Origin: Przewalskia tangutica
Lineage: Eukaryota > Streptophyta > Magnoliopsida > Solanales > Solanaceae
Direction: 5' to 3'
Assembly: GCA_029844215.1 (NCBI GenBank)
Contig: CM056728.1
Span: 83,017,676-83,081,675 of the forward strand
Length of the DNA: 64,000 nucleotides
The translations under genes and the position numbers were made by a program. Positions 12,272-23,910 of the stretch are shown piece after piece. The notes below the pieces were generated by a model. It did not search any database and was not told the origin of the DNA. It saw nothing but the letters and a program-made list of their open reading frames with translations. The stretch's first letter is position 1. Every line of letters starts with the position of its first letter.

Positions 12272-12454
12272 GCTTAATCCTCTGAAAGTTCATGCATCGC
12301 ATTCAGTAGTAGTCTTGATTATCGGCATGTTGTGCACCACACCTATAATCGTGAGGTCGCAGGATATTTAGGATTGGTTTCCATTCTTCTCACTCGAGAT
12401 CGCGCCTTAGAGCCGTTATAAGTTGACCGCGATTCAGATGTGCTAGTTTTTGTC

Positions 12455-12474
12455 TCTACGCAAGGCAACCAGAG
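12455..12474 (+). pseudogene. First codons of element B gag, cut by array A
   Basis: CTACGCAAGGCAACCAGAG matches the start of B0 gag (ATGCCTCTACGCAAGGC at 34463). Here the start codon is damaged (TTTGTCTC in place of TTATGCCTC). The frame is interrupted after about ten codons by TGTTATACC, the first LTR of array A. The rest of gag resumes at about 27207. Confidence 0.7.
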
Positions 12475-15400
12475 TGTTATACCCCGTATTTCCAGAGTAT
12501 GTACGTAAGGACGTACGTAGAAAAATTTGAAGTTTAAAGTTGGCTTGGCCGAAATTTTTTTTGTTCACAACACCCGGTTAGAGTCGTTTTCGACGAAACG
12601 CTTCATTTTTCGTAGGGAAAATTCCGCTATGTCATTTTTATTTTTATGGATTTTTCCGAGAGACGAAACATTTTGATCAACGAGAGGGCGACACTTGTCA
12701 CCCTCTAATTGGAGCACGCTTGGGGCGTAAAGGGGTGGACGAATGGCCATTGTTTGGTCAAGGTTGGTAGGATATTTTGGTGGTAGATGGATAAGGTGCA
12801 CTTCGCAAGATCTTGGCCCTACACTTGCCTTGCACTTTGCATGATCTTGGCCATTGGTTGGCCTTTGCTTGACCTATAAATACCCCTCCTCTTTGAAGAC
12901 TTCTTCATCCATTCTACAAATCTCTAAGTGTTAAAATCCTCCCTCTCTTTGTAGTGTTCTCGCCCAACACCATCCTCCCCTTGGCCGAGAGCCCTCCCCC
13001 CCTCTTTGTGGTGCTAGCCGTGGGGTACCCCCCCCTAGCCTAGTTGTTTTCGTATAATTCCCCCCTTTGTGGTGTAGAAATACTCTCCAAGTATTGTTAT
13101 AATGCCCAAACTACCTTAGCCGATAATTGTAGTATTCTAAGGTTATACCTATACTAAAAGCCCGTAAATACTATTATACTTCCCACCACAAAACCGAAAC
13201 CCTAAGGAAAATCTCCATAGTTAGTTGGAGTGTTATGTAGAAGTTGGTTAGAACTTCTAAGGGTGGTTTGGAGCGGGTCGAGCGCACTGAGTCGAGCCAA
13301 ACGCTGCCCAGATCGACATCTATACTGATAATTATGGGCTTATCGAGGTAATTATCTTGTCTCCCTATCAGAATTGGAAATTACATGTTATTGGAATATA
13401 TAGTTGAAGATACTATATATAGAACTGAACATAGCTTTGTGGCAATGTCTTTCGACTTAAGCCCAATTTAAAGAAGAGAATCGAACTGTAATTACGCAGG
13501 ATCAGACACAAGAAACTTGTGTAGTTTGGACGCAGGAAGTGGCTGCCCAATTTCCGTAGATCTTGTATCTAGATGTATTCTACCGAGTAGTCTAGACTTT
13601 GATAGACTTGTATAACCTATATAGGTTGAATGTTCCGCAGCAGCACGGGCTACTTGAGAATGGACCAAAGCTAGCCGTTATAGCCGTGAGCGATTTGCTA
13701 ATAGTCGATAATCGCCGCGAGGTATGTGAACCTCTTCCTATCTCTTCTAGCATGATACGTGTATAACTATGTAGTACGTAGACGACGCAGGTTAATTGAA
13801 CGTAGTTGTACGGCAATGTCTTTTGACTTAAGCCCGAATAATAATAATCTTCAAGAGTTCAAGAGAATTACGAATCGCTTTTTAAAAGAAGAGTAATACT
13901 TGGTTTTAAAATCTTAAGAGTTATACTAGCTTTATGGAAGTTAGGTATAATGGCTTAAGAGAGATAAAATGAATGATTTATTTATTTTAGAAGTTAAGAG
14001 ACTTGATCTTGTAAGATAAGAGACTTAACTTAAATGAATTATATAAATTTTATGTGAAACCTCATTCGTGAGTAATGAGTACTTGGTTTTTAAAAGTGGA
14101 TAATGTTTTACCGATTTCGAAATCGTAAATGTATCGACAAACCATCGCAAATAAGCTAATAAAGGAAATGTATTGAATAATTAAGTATTATTAAAACCAA
14201 AGAGAAACTTCCATCCGCATGTAAGCTAAGACGAGACAAAATGATATTTCCTAGATCACGGTCAGAATAAGATTGTTATAAACAAGAATATCCTACCACA
14301 TATAAGGCTTATGTTTCTCCGATTGTTTAAAAGAGAATTATATTCTTAAATGAATAAGACTATGAACTACTAACCTTTCTAAAATAAGAAACGTGAACAT
14401 TTGAAATTAGGCAACTCGACGCTTGGAAAATAATGTTGTTACTTGATTTTACAAAGGTAAGTGTTTTGGTTTACTTAAAAGGATACCACTCTATTTTATA
14501 CTACGTATCAGGTGACTTAGGTGAAAGAAACAGATCTTTAAAGATTTAATGTATGAAGTACTTTGGGGATAGATACCCGATCTTGTTAGTAGAAAGTACC
14601 TCGTGGAATAACTTGATTGTATTGGTTCGTGATAGCCTTGTAATACTTTCTTGTTGATTTGATAAGTAAACATGTTAGGATGCTACGTGTTAGTATCTCG
14701 TGATTGTTATGTAAGTGGTCACTTGTCAGGCTTACGCTGTTAAACGTTAAGCCCGTTTGTATCATATTATATCACATACCCTCGACTTATTATACCGAGG
14801 GTCACACCCTTGACGCGGTCTATACGCCTATGCGGTTCTAAGACTACGCGAGCAGTATGCTCCGTGATTGATCATTCCGGTGTTTAGCCCGACACGGGGA
14901 TGCCCTACGCGGCTTCGGCGGACTACGCGGTCTTGAGGGACTATGCGGATCGCGGAGCCTGTGGATACCGGGGTTAAGCCGCTCGACGCGGTATACCTCA
15001 AAGGTTCGGGACCATGATTCGAGGAATACCTCACGCGGTTCGCGGGTGACCGGCGCGAGTCGCAGAGTTCCGTGGATAGACGCGCACATTGATACCGCGC
15101 GAGCCGCCGCTTCGACATGTGGCGCGTCAGAAAGACCTCGTGATACGCTTTATGACATTTTTGGTACTCGCGGGTCTTAGTAGTCGGCTATGCCTTCGCA
15201 TTTACCCCGCATTTCGCCTATTGTGATGACTTTGGCGGCGCGAGTCCCCGACTTGATACGATCGCTATTTATCAGGAATCGTAGTTCGTTATCATACATG
15301 TCTCCCGCTTTATATACTACTATGATTTCATTTACGTGATTTATTTTCGCCACATACTTGCATTGTATCAGATCGACTTCTCGGGCCGCGCTCATGCCGC

Positions 15401-15763
15401 AGTAAAGGTACACCGCCGCCGATCCTCGATCTTAGGGTCACAAGCCTTGCTTGGAAAGCTCCGCTTCTCCGAGGCTTATTCGTATAGTCCCCTCATTGTC
15501 AGAGGTGCTATTCGTGGTACGACGGCCCCGTCCCGCCGCTGTTGTCATATCATTCGTGAGGTCAGTAGTATCGCTGCAAGTGTGGTTTGTAAAAAGGATT
15601 AAACTGCTCATTTGTAAGAGTTGTTATTTATATATATGCCGAAGGCAAGTTTTCTCGACATCAAGCCGTTTCATTGGTTTCATGTATGTGTTTTATGTTC
15701 CGACACTGATATTGTATCACCAGGTGCCCGGTAGGCACTACCACGCCCGGTTCGGTCGTGACA
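12475..15763 (+). repeat. Array A LTR 1
   Basis: Starts TGTTATACCCCGTATTTCC and ends GTCGTGACA. In order: a purine/pyrimidine-rich U3 with ACACTTGTCACCC, a TATA box at 12875, the AT-rich centre, the GC-rich ~70-bp repeats at 14780-15120 and the conserved tail with GTGGTTTGTAAAA. Compared with LTRs 2 and 3, the AT-rich centre is almost unchanged. Confidence 0.9.
12875..12882 (+). promoter_or_regulatory. TATA box of array A LTR 1
   Basis: TATAAATA within GACCTATAAATACCCC, 400 bp into the LTR. The same context occurs at 18596 and 24308. Confidence 0.65.
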
Positions 15764-15767
15764 AAAG

Positions 15768-15778
15768 TGGTATCGAGC
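15768..15778 (+). other. Primer-binding site, first unit of array A
   Basis: TGGTATCGAGC follows the LTR end by four bases. It matches TGGTATCAGAGC (initiator tRNA-Met) with a short deletion. Confidence 0.8.
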
Positions 15779-15958
15779 GCTTAATCCTCTGAAAGGTCTA
15801 CGCATCAGATCCAAGAGAGTCTTGATTATCGCTTGCGCACCACGCCAATAATCGTGAGGCTATAGGATATTTAGGATTGGTTTCTATTCTTCTCACCGAG
15901 ATCGCGCCTTAGAGTTGTGTCAGAAGTCGACCTCTAACTAAATTCTTTCCTTACCGCT

Positions 15959-16565
15959 ATGCCCGCAGTAGGCAACCCGCCCGTGAGGCAAGGCAAAACA
16001 GGAGCCGCGAGTAGAGTTCGAGGGTTACGAGGGCACAGCCCAATCATCACCGGAGTTAGGTGCTTCATTCGGGGGAGTTCTACGACGCCACTAGCCCCAG
16101 CAGAAGTTTAGCACTACGCGCAGCCTTATCGCCATGATATTTGAACCTTCGCCCACGATCGAACGAGAATATAGATCGCAAAGAGCGCGTGCATTAGCTA
16201 TGGAGTTGGCTACCAGAGAGTATACCGATGTATCGCGAGTCTTGATGACTACCTAAGGGAAGGTTGTGCAAGAGTAATCCTTCAGTTAGGCTTGAGCATG
16301 GCCTGTGTACGGGCTTATGCGCAGCAGGCCGAGAAACGTAGAGATCGACGCGTTAACGGCTGACAACAAGAGGCCAGCAGCAAGGTCCTTTGGTAACTTT
16401 CGAGGCGAGTCACCTCACCATGGATTAGATTATGCACATCCACCAAGCAGAGAGGTCCTCCACGGTTCGTGATATTCGGTACGCAGAGTTGGTCGTAACC
16501 CGTGGCTTCCGGCTCATTGGCGATGCACGCCATCCCGGAATGTCGCCTTTAGTCGGGTACTTGTT
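15959..16565 (+). pseudogene. gag remnant, first unit of array A
   Basis: The start chosen is ATGCCCGCAGTAGGCAACCC, equivalent to the gag starts of B0 and the second unit. Traces of the Gag core follow (around 16200-16340, including a segment related to RVILQLGLEHG and AEKR.DRRVNG). At 16521-16560 there is a knuckle-like HPGMSPLVGY/HPECR stretch matching the C..CGRRHP.ECR knuckle of sister copies. The frame is broken many times by small indels, some of them at CG/CHG-type sites where copies disagree. Would have encoded capsid/nucleocapsid. Confidence 0.65.
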
Positions 16566-16569
16566 GCAC

Positions 16570-17150
16570 CTAGGACCGCTGTGGTCCGATGTCGAAGCGG
16601 TGTCCTAGCAGAGGACTTAGCCTTCGTGATCGCGGTAGTTCGCCACCTTCCTTAGCATACGCCTCACGCAGGTGTTTGATTAGAACGACTGCGAGGAAGC
16701 AAGAGATTCGTGCATATCTTTAACCCTCTGTAGATCAAGATGCTGCGATAAGCGAGTATACCTTAAGTGCTATGTTCGATAGCAAGGTGTTAGTTGTGAT
16801 TAGAAATCACGGGTTAACCGAGTAAGATTGGGGGATAGAGAAAGTAGCCTTGTAGTTTTATATGCAGAGACCTTGTGGTGCGCCATCTCGAGTAAAAGAC
16901 GATGTTTATGTTTGACCCTCAGAGGAGTGCATAGTGCACGCGAGCTATGTTTCAGGATAAGTCCCGAGTAGTGTGGAATGAAAGAGGGTAGTCGAGCCAA
17001 GACCGCTAGGTTTTCGTGAACGTGATTAGCGAGATTGTTCCGGACGGAGCTAGTATCAGACGCTGTTGGCCGTGGCCGGGTTGAGGCCGCTGGGTCAACC
17101 CGCGACCGCTTGTTGCGGGTCAGGTTGCGGTCCCGCCGTGGTGGGATCAC
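16570..17150 (+). other. Internal block without recognised coding sequence, first unit of array A
   Basis: About 580 bp between Gag and integrase remnants, where protease, reverse transcriptase and RNase H would be expected. Nothing resembling them is visible. The block is well conserved with 22250-22840 (for example GTGCTATGTTCGATAGCAAG), so it is a fixed part of the family and not a recent deletion scar in one copy. Confidence 0.6.
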
Positions 17151-17156
17151 GAGGTG

Positions 17157-17900
17157 TTGGGCCCAAGTTTAGTTAACCAACAGACGAGTTCGTGGACGCG
17201 TCGACCGGCTGGTCGTCGACGGGGCAGCCCATCGTGTTCTTCGGCCGACCGCTCACTCGGCAGTTGTTGATTTATTAGAAAGGTTGTAAGGCTGCACGGG
17301 TGCCTACCTTCACCTTATGACAAAATGGAGCCCGTGTTACTACTGCTTTTGTTTCCGGAAGTTTTACCAGCAGGTTAAGGACTCAGCAGTCTCAGACCGC
17401 ATTCGCCTCGTGCCGTTGTTTGATTTCAGTGGTAGTCATGGGATTGTTGTCTCCGTAGAGAAGTGTTTTAGCTACCTCTTCGGTTCTGATGTCGCCTACG
17501 GCCTCAGTAGGGCTAAGTGTAAGTCCTGGCCGATTGGTTCGATGTTGGCAAGGTTCGCATAAATGTTCAGCTTGTTCCAGCAGACCGGATAGTGCTTGTC
17601 TTGAAGAAGTTCTCGCAGCCGTAAGAATCGTATGGATAATCGCGACGACGCTTAGAGTTCGTGCCGACGGTCGGTCTTCTCAGTACCACCCCTGACAGTG
17701 TGACGAAGTTTTGGAAAATGTATGAACTTAGCCCGAGTTACTTGGGACTTTTTGAGTTCATGTGAAGAACAGGCCGTTGCCTATATGTTAGATTTTGCCG
17801 TCCGACTTGTGAGACAAGACGTCCGGCCTTTCAGATTGTTATGTTCGAAAGTATCTGAGATCCATCCAGAGTGTTCCCGCTAATAATGACCACGTTAGAG
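17157..17900 (+). pseudogene. Integrase remnant, first unit of array A
   Basis: Integrase joins element cDNA to host DNA in the nucleus. Traces of the catalytic core (a frame-shifted V-D-R-x-T-K-S-A-H type stretch near 17190-17250) are followed by a clear C-terminal segment, VAYGLSRAKCKSWPIG around 17490-17545. This is equivalent to the conserved YEALYGRKCRSPIG of plant Gypsy integrases. Further on come VFLKVPPLT- and LSPSYLGPFEFM-like stretches (17660-17760). No chromodomain is visible after it. Stops and indels are frequent. Confidence 0.72.
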
Positions 17901-18180
17901 ATAGTAACCCCGAGTTTTGGAAACCAAAGCAGATCGTAAACGTGGTAAGAGTTCGGCGGCACGACACTTCGCGATCGACGCACCGGCATCATTTGTCGGG
18001 TCGCCAGGCGTTAACGCCTGCAAAGTGACAAAAGTGGTATCATTTTGGCGATATTAGAGGTGTTTCCTCGTGACTGGATGTAAGCAGCCAAGTTGTTTCG
18101 CGCTATCAGGGCGTGATTGTTTCGTAAGTATAAGAGGGAAGACTATATCGCGACGCTTGTTTTGAGATTTAGAAGAAACA

Positions 18181-18208
18181 TTCGACGAATGTTTCAAGTG
18201 GAGGAGAA
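18181..18208 (+). other. Hairpin and polypurine tract, first unit of array A
   Basis: GAAACATTCGACGAATGTTTC (from about 18176) is a near-perfect inverted repeat. It is followed by the polypurine tract AAGTGGAGGAGAA that ends directly at the LTR start (TGTTATACC at 18209). The tract would prime plus-strand DNA synthesis. Confidence 0.75.
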
Positions 18209-21200
18209 TGTTATACCGTATTTCCGTAGTATGTACGTAAGGACGCACGTAGAAAAATTTGAAGTTTAAAGTTGGTTTCGCTGAAATTTTTTGTTCACAA
18301 CACCCTGCTAGAGTCGCTTTTACTAAACGCTTCCACACTTTCGTAGGGAAAATTCGCTATGTCATTTTTAATATTTATGATTTTTTCGAGAGATTTAAAC
18401 ATTTTGGACTAACGAGGGCGACACTTGTCACCCTCTAATCGAGCACGCCAGCGTAAACGGGTGACGAATGGCCATTGTTCGTCAAGGGTTGTAGGATATT
18501 TTGGTGGTAGATGGATAAGGTGCACTTGGCAAGATCTCGCCCTACACTTGCCTTGCACTTGGCATGATCTCGCCATCAAGTTGGCCTTGCTGACCTATAA
18601 ATACCCCTCCCTTTGAAGACTTCTTCATCCATTCTACAAATCTCTAAGTGTTAAAATCCTCCCCTCTCTTTGTGTTGTTCTCGCCCAACACCATCCTCCC
18701 CATCGCCGGCAGCCCTCCCCTCTTTGTGGCGCACTGGTACCCCTCCCCTTAGCCTAGTTGTTTTCAGATAACACCCCCTTTGTGGTGTAGAAATACTCTC
18801 CAAGTATTGTTATAATGCCCAAACTACCTTAGTGATACCTTGTAGTATTCTAAGGTTATACCTATACTAAAAGCCCGTAAATACTATTATACTTCCACAA
18901 TACAAAACCAAACCCTAAGGAAAATCTCCATAGTTAGTCGGAGTGTTATGTGGTTGGTTAGAACTTCTAAGGTGGTTTGGAGCGGGTCGAGCGCACTGAG
19001 TCGAGCCAAACGCTGCCCGTGATCGACATCTATACTGATAATTACGCTTATCGAGGTAATTATCTTGTCCCCTATCAGAATTGGAAATTACATGTTATTG
19101 GAATATATAGTTGAAGTATACTATATATAGAACTGAACATAGCTTTGTGGCAATGTCTTTGGACTTAAGCCCCAATTTAAAGAAGAATCGAATCAGAATT
19201 ACGTAGATCAGACATAAAGAAACTTGTGTAGTTTGACTGCAGTAAAGTGGCCGCCCAATTTCCCGTAGGATCTTGTATCTAGATGTATTCTACCGAGTAG
19301 TCTAGACTTTGATAGACTTGTATAACATGTATAGGTTGAATGTTCTCATGTAGTACGGGCTACTGAGAAGGTGGACCAAAGCAGCTGTTATAGCCAGCGA
19401 GCGATTTGCTAATAGTCGATAATCGTCGCGAGGTACGTGAACCTCTTCCTATCTCTTCTAGCATGATACGTGTATAACTATGTAGTACCAGACGACGCGT
19501 GTTAATCGAACGTAGTTGTACGGAATGTCTTTGACTTAAGCCCGAATAATAATAATCTTGAAGAGTTCAAGAGAATTACGAACTGCTTTTAAAAGTTAAG
19601 AGTAATACTTGGTTTTAAAATCTTAAGAGTTATACTAGCTTTACGGGAAGTTAGGTATAATGGCTTAAGAGAGATAAATGAATGATTTATTTATTTTGAA
19701 GTTAAGAGACTTGATCTTGTAAAGATAAGAGACTTAACTTAAATGAATTATATAAATTTTATGAAACCTCATTCGTGAGTAATGAGTACTTGGTTTTAAA
19801 AGTGGATAATGTTTTAACGATTTCGAAATCGTAAATGTATCGACAAACCACCAGTATAATAAAGGAAAATGTATTGAATAATTAAGTATTATTAAAACCA
19901 AGAGAAACTTCCATCCGCATGTAAGCTAAGATTTAGACAAAATGATATTTCCTAGATCATGGTCAGAATAAGATTGTTATAAACAAGAATATCCCACTCA
20001 CATATAAGGCTTATGTTTCTCCGATTGTTTAAAAGAGAATTATATTCTTAAATGAATAAGACTATGAATCACTTTAACCTTTCTAAAATAAGAAACGTGA
20101 ACATTTGAAATTAGGCAAACTCGACGCTTGAAAAATAACGTTGTTACTTGATTTTACAAAGGTAAGTGTTTTGGTTTATTTAAAAGATACTACTCTATTT
20201 TATACTACGTATCAGGTGACTTAGGTGAAAGAAACAGATCTTTAAAGATTTAATGATGAAGTACTTGGGGATGATACCCGATCTGTTAGTAAAGTACCTC
20301 GTGGAATAACTCATCAGATTGGTTCGTGATAGCCTTGTAATACTTTCTTGTTGATTTGATAAGTAAACATGTTAGGATGCTACGCAGGTTAGTATCTGTG
20401 ATTGTTATGTAGCGGGTCACTTTGTCAGGCTTACGCTGTTAAACGTTAGTCTATCAGATCATATTATATCACATACCCTCGACTTATTATACCGAGGGTC
20501 ACACCTGATGCGGGTCTATACGCCTATGCGGTTCTCTAAGACTACGCGAGCGTATGCTCCGTGATTGATCATTCCGGTGTTTAGCCCGACGCGGGGATGC
20601 CCTGCGCGGTTCGGCGGACTACGCGGTTCGAGGGACTACGCGGCCGCGGAGCCTGTGGATACCGGGTTAAGCCGCCGACGCGGGTATACCTCAGCGTCCT
20701 GGGACTATGATTCGAGGAATACCTCACGCGGTCCGGTGACCGGCGCGAGTCGCGCAGAGTTCCAGTGGATAGACGCGACATTGATATCGCGCGAGCCGCC
20801 GCTTCGACATGCGGCGCGTCTAGAAAGACCTCGTGATACGCTTTATGACATTTTTGGCATCGCGGTCTTAGAGTCGCCATGCCTTCGCATTTACCCCGCA
20901 TTTCTATCGCGACGACTTTGAGGGCGCGAGTCCCCGACTTGACACGATCGCTATTTATCAGGAACTGTAGCTCGTTATCATACATGTCTCCCGCTTTATA
21001 TAGACTACTATGATTTCATTTACAGATTTATTTTCGCCACATACTGCATCGTCAGATCGACCTCCTTCGGGCCGCGCTCATGCCGCAGTAAAGCGTACAC
21101 CGCCGCCGATCCTCGCCTAGTGGTCACAGTTGGGAAAGCTCCGCTTCCCGAGGCTTATTCGTATAGTCCCCGCTGTCAGAAAGCTATATTCGTGGTATGA

Positions 21201-21440
21201 CGGCCCCGTCCCGCCGCTGTTGTCATATCATTCGTAGGTCCAGAGTAATCGTCAAGTGTGGTTTGTAAAAAGGATTAAACCGCTCATTTGTAAGAGTTGT
21301 TATTTATATATACGCCGAAGGCAAGTTTTCTCGACATCGCTTCATTTCATCGTTTCATGTATGTGTTTTATGTTCCGCCGACACTGATGTCAGATCACTA
21401 GTGGTGCCCGGTAGGCACCACCACGCCCGTTCGGTCGACA
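18209..21440 (+). repeat. Array A LTR 2 (shared middle LTR)
   Basis: Full-length LTR from TGTTATACCGTATTTCCG to GGTCGACA. It serves as 3' LTR of the first unit and 5' LTR of the second. TATA box at 18596-18603; GC-rich repeats at 20490-20830. The 3,232-bp length is slightly shorter than its partners because of scattered small indels. Confidence 0.9.
18596..18603 (+). promoter_or_regulatory. TATA box of array A LTR 2
   Basis: TATAAATA in GACCTATAAATACCCC, 387 bp into the LTR. Confidence 0.62.
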
Positions 21441-21444
21441 AAAG

Positions 21445-21457
21445 TGGTATCGTGAGC
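21445..21457 (+). other. Primer-binding site, second unit of array A
   Basis: TGGTATCGTGAGC, again the initiator tRNA-Met complement with CGTG in place of CAG, four bases after the LTR. Confidence 0.8.
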
Positions 21458-21640
21458 GCTTAATCCTCTGAAAGTGTTTACGCATCGTATCCAAGAGAGT
21501 CTTGATTATCGCTGTGCACCACGCCAATAATCGTGAGGCTATAGGATATTTAGGATTGGTTTCTATTCTTCTCACTCGAGATCGTGCCTGTAGAGATGTG
21601 TTGTAAGCTGACCTCTAACGAAATTCTTTCCTTTACCGCT

Positions 21641-22250
21641 ATGCCCGCGTAGGCAACCCGCCCAGAGGTCAGGCGCAACAGGAGCCGCGAGTAGAGTTCG
21701 TAGGGTTACGAGGGTACAGCCCAATCATCACCCGAAAGTTAGGTGCTTCATTCGGGAGTTCTCACACGTCACTAGCCCCAGCAGAAGTTTAGCACGCGCG
21801 GCAGCTCCTATCGCGCCATGATATTTCAACCTTCGCCCACACCGAACAGAGAATATAGATCGCAGCAGGCGACCAAGTTATTAGCTACGGATTTGGCTAC
21901 CAGAGAGTATACCGATGTATCGCGAGTCTTCACGATCACCAAGCAGGCGTTGTGCAAGAGTAATCCTTCGCTTAGGCTCGAGCATGGCTCGTACGCTTGC
22001 GCAGCAGCCGAGAAACGAGATCGACGCGTTAACGGCGACAAACGTAAGAGGCCGAGCAAAGAAGGTCCTTTGGTAACTTTCGAGGCGAGTCACCTCACCA
22101 ATGATTAGATTATGCACATCCACCAAGCAGCAGAGGTCCTCCACGGGTTCGTGATATTCGGTACGCAGGAGTCAGTCGTAACCTGTGGCTTCCTGCTCAC
22201 ACAGGATGCACGCCATCCCGAATGTCGCTTTAGTCGGGTACTTGTCGCAT
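21641..22250 (+). pseudogene. gag remnant, second unit of array A
   Basis: Starts ATGCCCGCGTAGGCAACCCG, one base short of the first unit, which already breaks the frame. The longest open stretch (21818-22108) contains LATREYTDVSRV, SLRLEHGSYA and AEKRDRRVNGDKRKR, parts of the end of the Gag core in shifting frames. A knuckle-like HPECRFSRVLVASR follows at about 22210-22255. Would encode capsid/nucleocapsid. Disagreements with the first unit are short indels. Confidence 0.68.
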
Positions 22251-22254
22251 CTAG

Positions 22255-22840
22255 GACCGCTGTGGTCCGATGTCGGTGCGGTGTCCTAGTAGAGAGGACT
22301 TAGCCTTCGTGATCGCTGGGTAGTTCGTCACCTTCCTTAGCTGCGCTCACGGCAGTTTGATTAGAACGACTGCGGAGGAAGCAGAGATTCAGCATATCTT
22401 TAACCTCTGTAGATCGTGATGCGTGATAAGCGAGTATACCTTAAGTGCTATGTTCGATAGCAAGGTGTTAGTGTGATTAGAAATCACGGGTTAACCGAGT
22501 AAGATTTGGGGATAGAGAAAGTGCGAGCCTTAGAGTTTTATACGTAGAGACATTAGAGGTAAGACTATCTCGAGTAAAAGACGATGTTTATGTTTGACCC
22601 AGAGGAGTGCATAGTTCACGCGAGCTATGTTTGTGGGATAAGTACCGAGTAGCGTGGAATGAAAGAGGTAGTCGAGCTAAGAAGACCGCTAGGTTTTCGT
22701 GAACGTGATTAGCGAGATTGTTCCGGACGGAGCTAGTATCGCTGCGTGTCGGTCGAGGTTGCCGCTGCGGGTCAACCCGCCGACTGCTTGTTGCGGGTCG
22801 GCCGCATGCGAACCCGTGGTGGGATCACGAGGTGTTGGGC
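22255..22840 (+). other. Internal block without recognised coding sequence, second unit of array A
   Basis: Conserved counterpart of 16570-17150. No protease or reverse transcriptase landmark is seen on either strand. Confidence 0.6.
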
Positions 22841-22844
22841 CCAA

Positions 22845-23600
22845 GTTTAGTTAACCAACAGACGAAGTTCGTGGATGCGCTCGACCGGCCGGTCGTCGAC
22901 GGGCAGCCCATCACGTTCTTCGGTCGACCGCTCACTCGACAAAGGTTGATTTATCGTAAAGGTTGTAAGGTCGCATCGGTGCCTACCTTCACCTTATGAT
23001 GCATGCGAGCCCGTGTTACTACTGCTTTTGTTTCCGGAAGTTTTACCAGCAGGTTGGCGACTCAAAGTAGTCTCAGACCGCATTCGCCTCGTGCCAGCTT
23101 GGATTTCGTGGGTAGTTGTGGGGATTGTTGTCTCCTCGTAGAGAAGTGTTTTTAGCTACCTCTTCGTTGTTCTGATGTCGCCTTACGAAGCCTCAGAGGG
23201 CGGAAGTGTAAGTTGCCTACGATTGGTTCGATGTTGGCAAGCGTTCGCATAATGGTTCAGCTTGTTCCAGCAGATCGCGGATAATGGTGTTTGTCTAGAA
23301 GAAGTTCGCACCAGAGGAATCGTATGATAATCGCCGACGACGCTTAGAGTTCAGCCGACGGTCGGTCTTCTTGAAAGTACCACCCCTGACAGTGTGACGA
23401 GTTTTGGAAAATGTATGAACTTAGCCCGAGTTACTTGGGACTTTTGAGTTCATGTGAAGAACAGGCCAGTGCTTATATGTTAGATTTTGCCGTCCGACTT
23501 GTGAGGCAAGACGTCCGCCTTTCGATTGTTATGTTCGAAAGCATCTGAGATCCATCCATAGTGTTCCCAGTTAATAATGACCCTGTTAGAGATAGTAACC
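22845..23600 (+). pseudogene. Integrase remnant, second unit of array A
   Basis: Around 22860-22990 the open stretch DALDRPVVDGQPITFFGRPL is a frame-shifted version of the integrase core around its first catalytic Asp (VDR.TKSAHF type). Downstream, SDVALRSLRGRKCKL- and VRIMVQLVPA-like stretches (23170-23270) match the conserved YEALYGRKC..PIG..DVG region. VFLKVPPLT- and ELSPSYLGPFEF-like stretches follow at 23370-23450. No intact frame; no chromodomain seen. Confidence 0.72.
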
Positions 23601-23876
23601 CCGAGGTTTGGAAACCAAAGCAAAGATCGTAAACGTGGTAAGAGTTCGAGGCACGATAAACCTCGATCGTGACGCATCCGGCATCATTTGTCGGGTCGCT
23701 GAGAAGGTTAATGCCTCGTGCAAAGTGACAAAAGTGGTATCATTTTGGTGATATTAGAGGTGTTTCTCGTGACTCGATGGCGCTTGCGCAAGTTGTTTCG
23801 TGGCCATCAGGCGTGATTGTTTCGTAAGTATAGTAGTGAAGACTATACCGCGCACGCTTGTTTTGAGATTCTGTAG

Positions 23877-23910
23877 GAAACATTCGACGAATGTTTCGGC
23901 GAGGGGAGAA
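23877..23910 (+). other. Hairpin and polypurine tract, second unit of array A
   Basis: GAAACATTCGACGAATGTTTC followed by GGCGAGGGGAGAA, ending at the LTR start (TGTTATACCCC at 23911). Confidence 0.75.

Noticed and set aside
21390..21480. tRNA gene at TGGTATC..GAGC sites
   Set aside because: Only the short complement of the tRNA 3' end is present, next to an LTR end. These are primer-binding sites.
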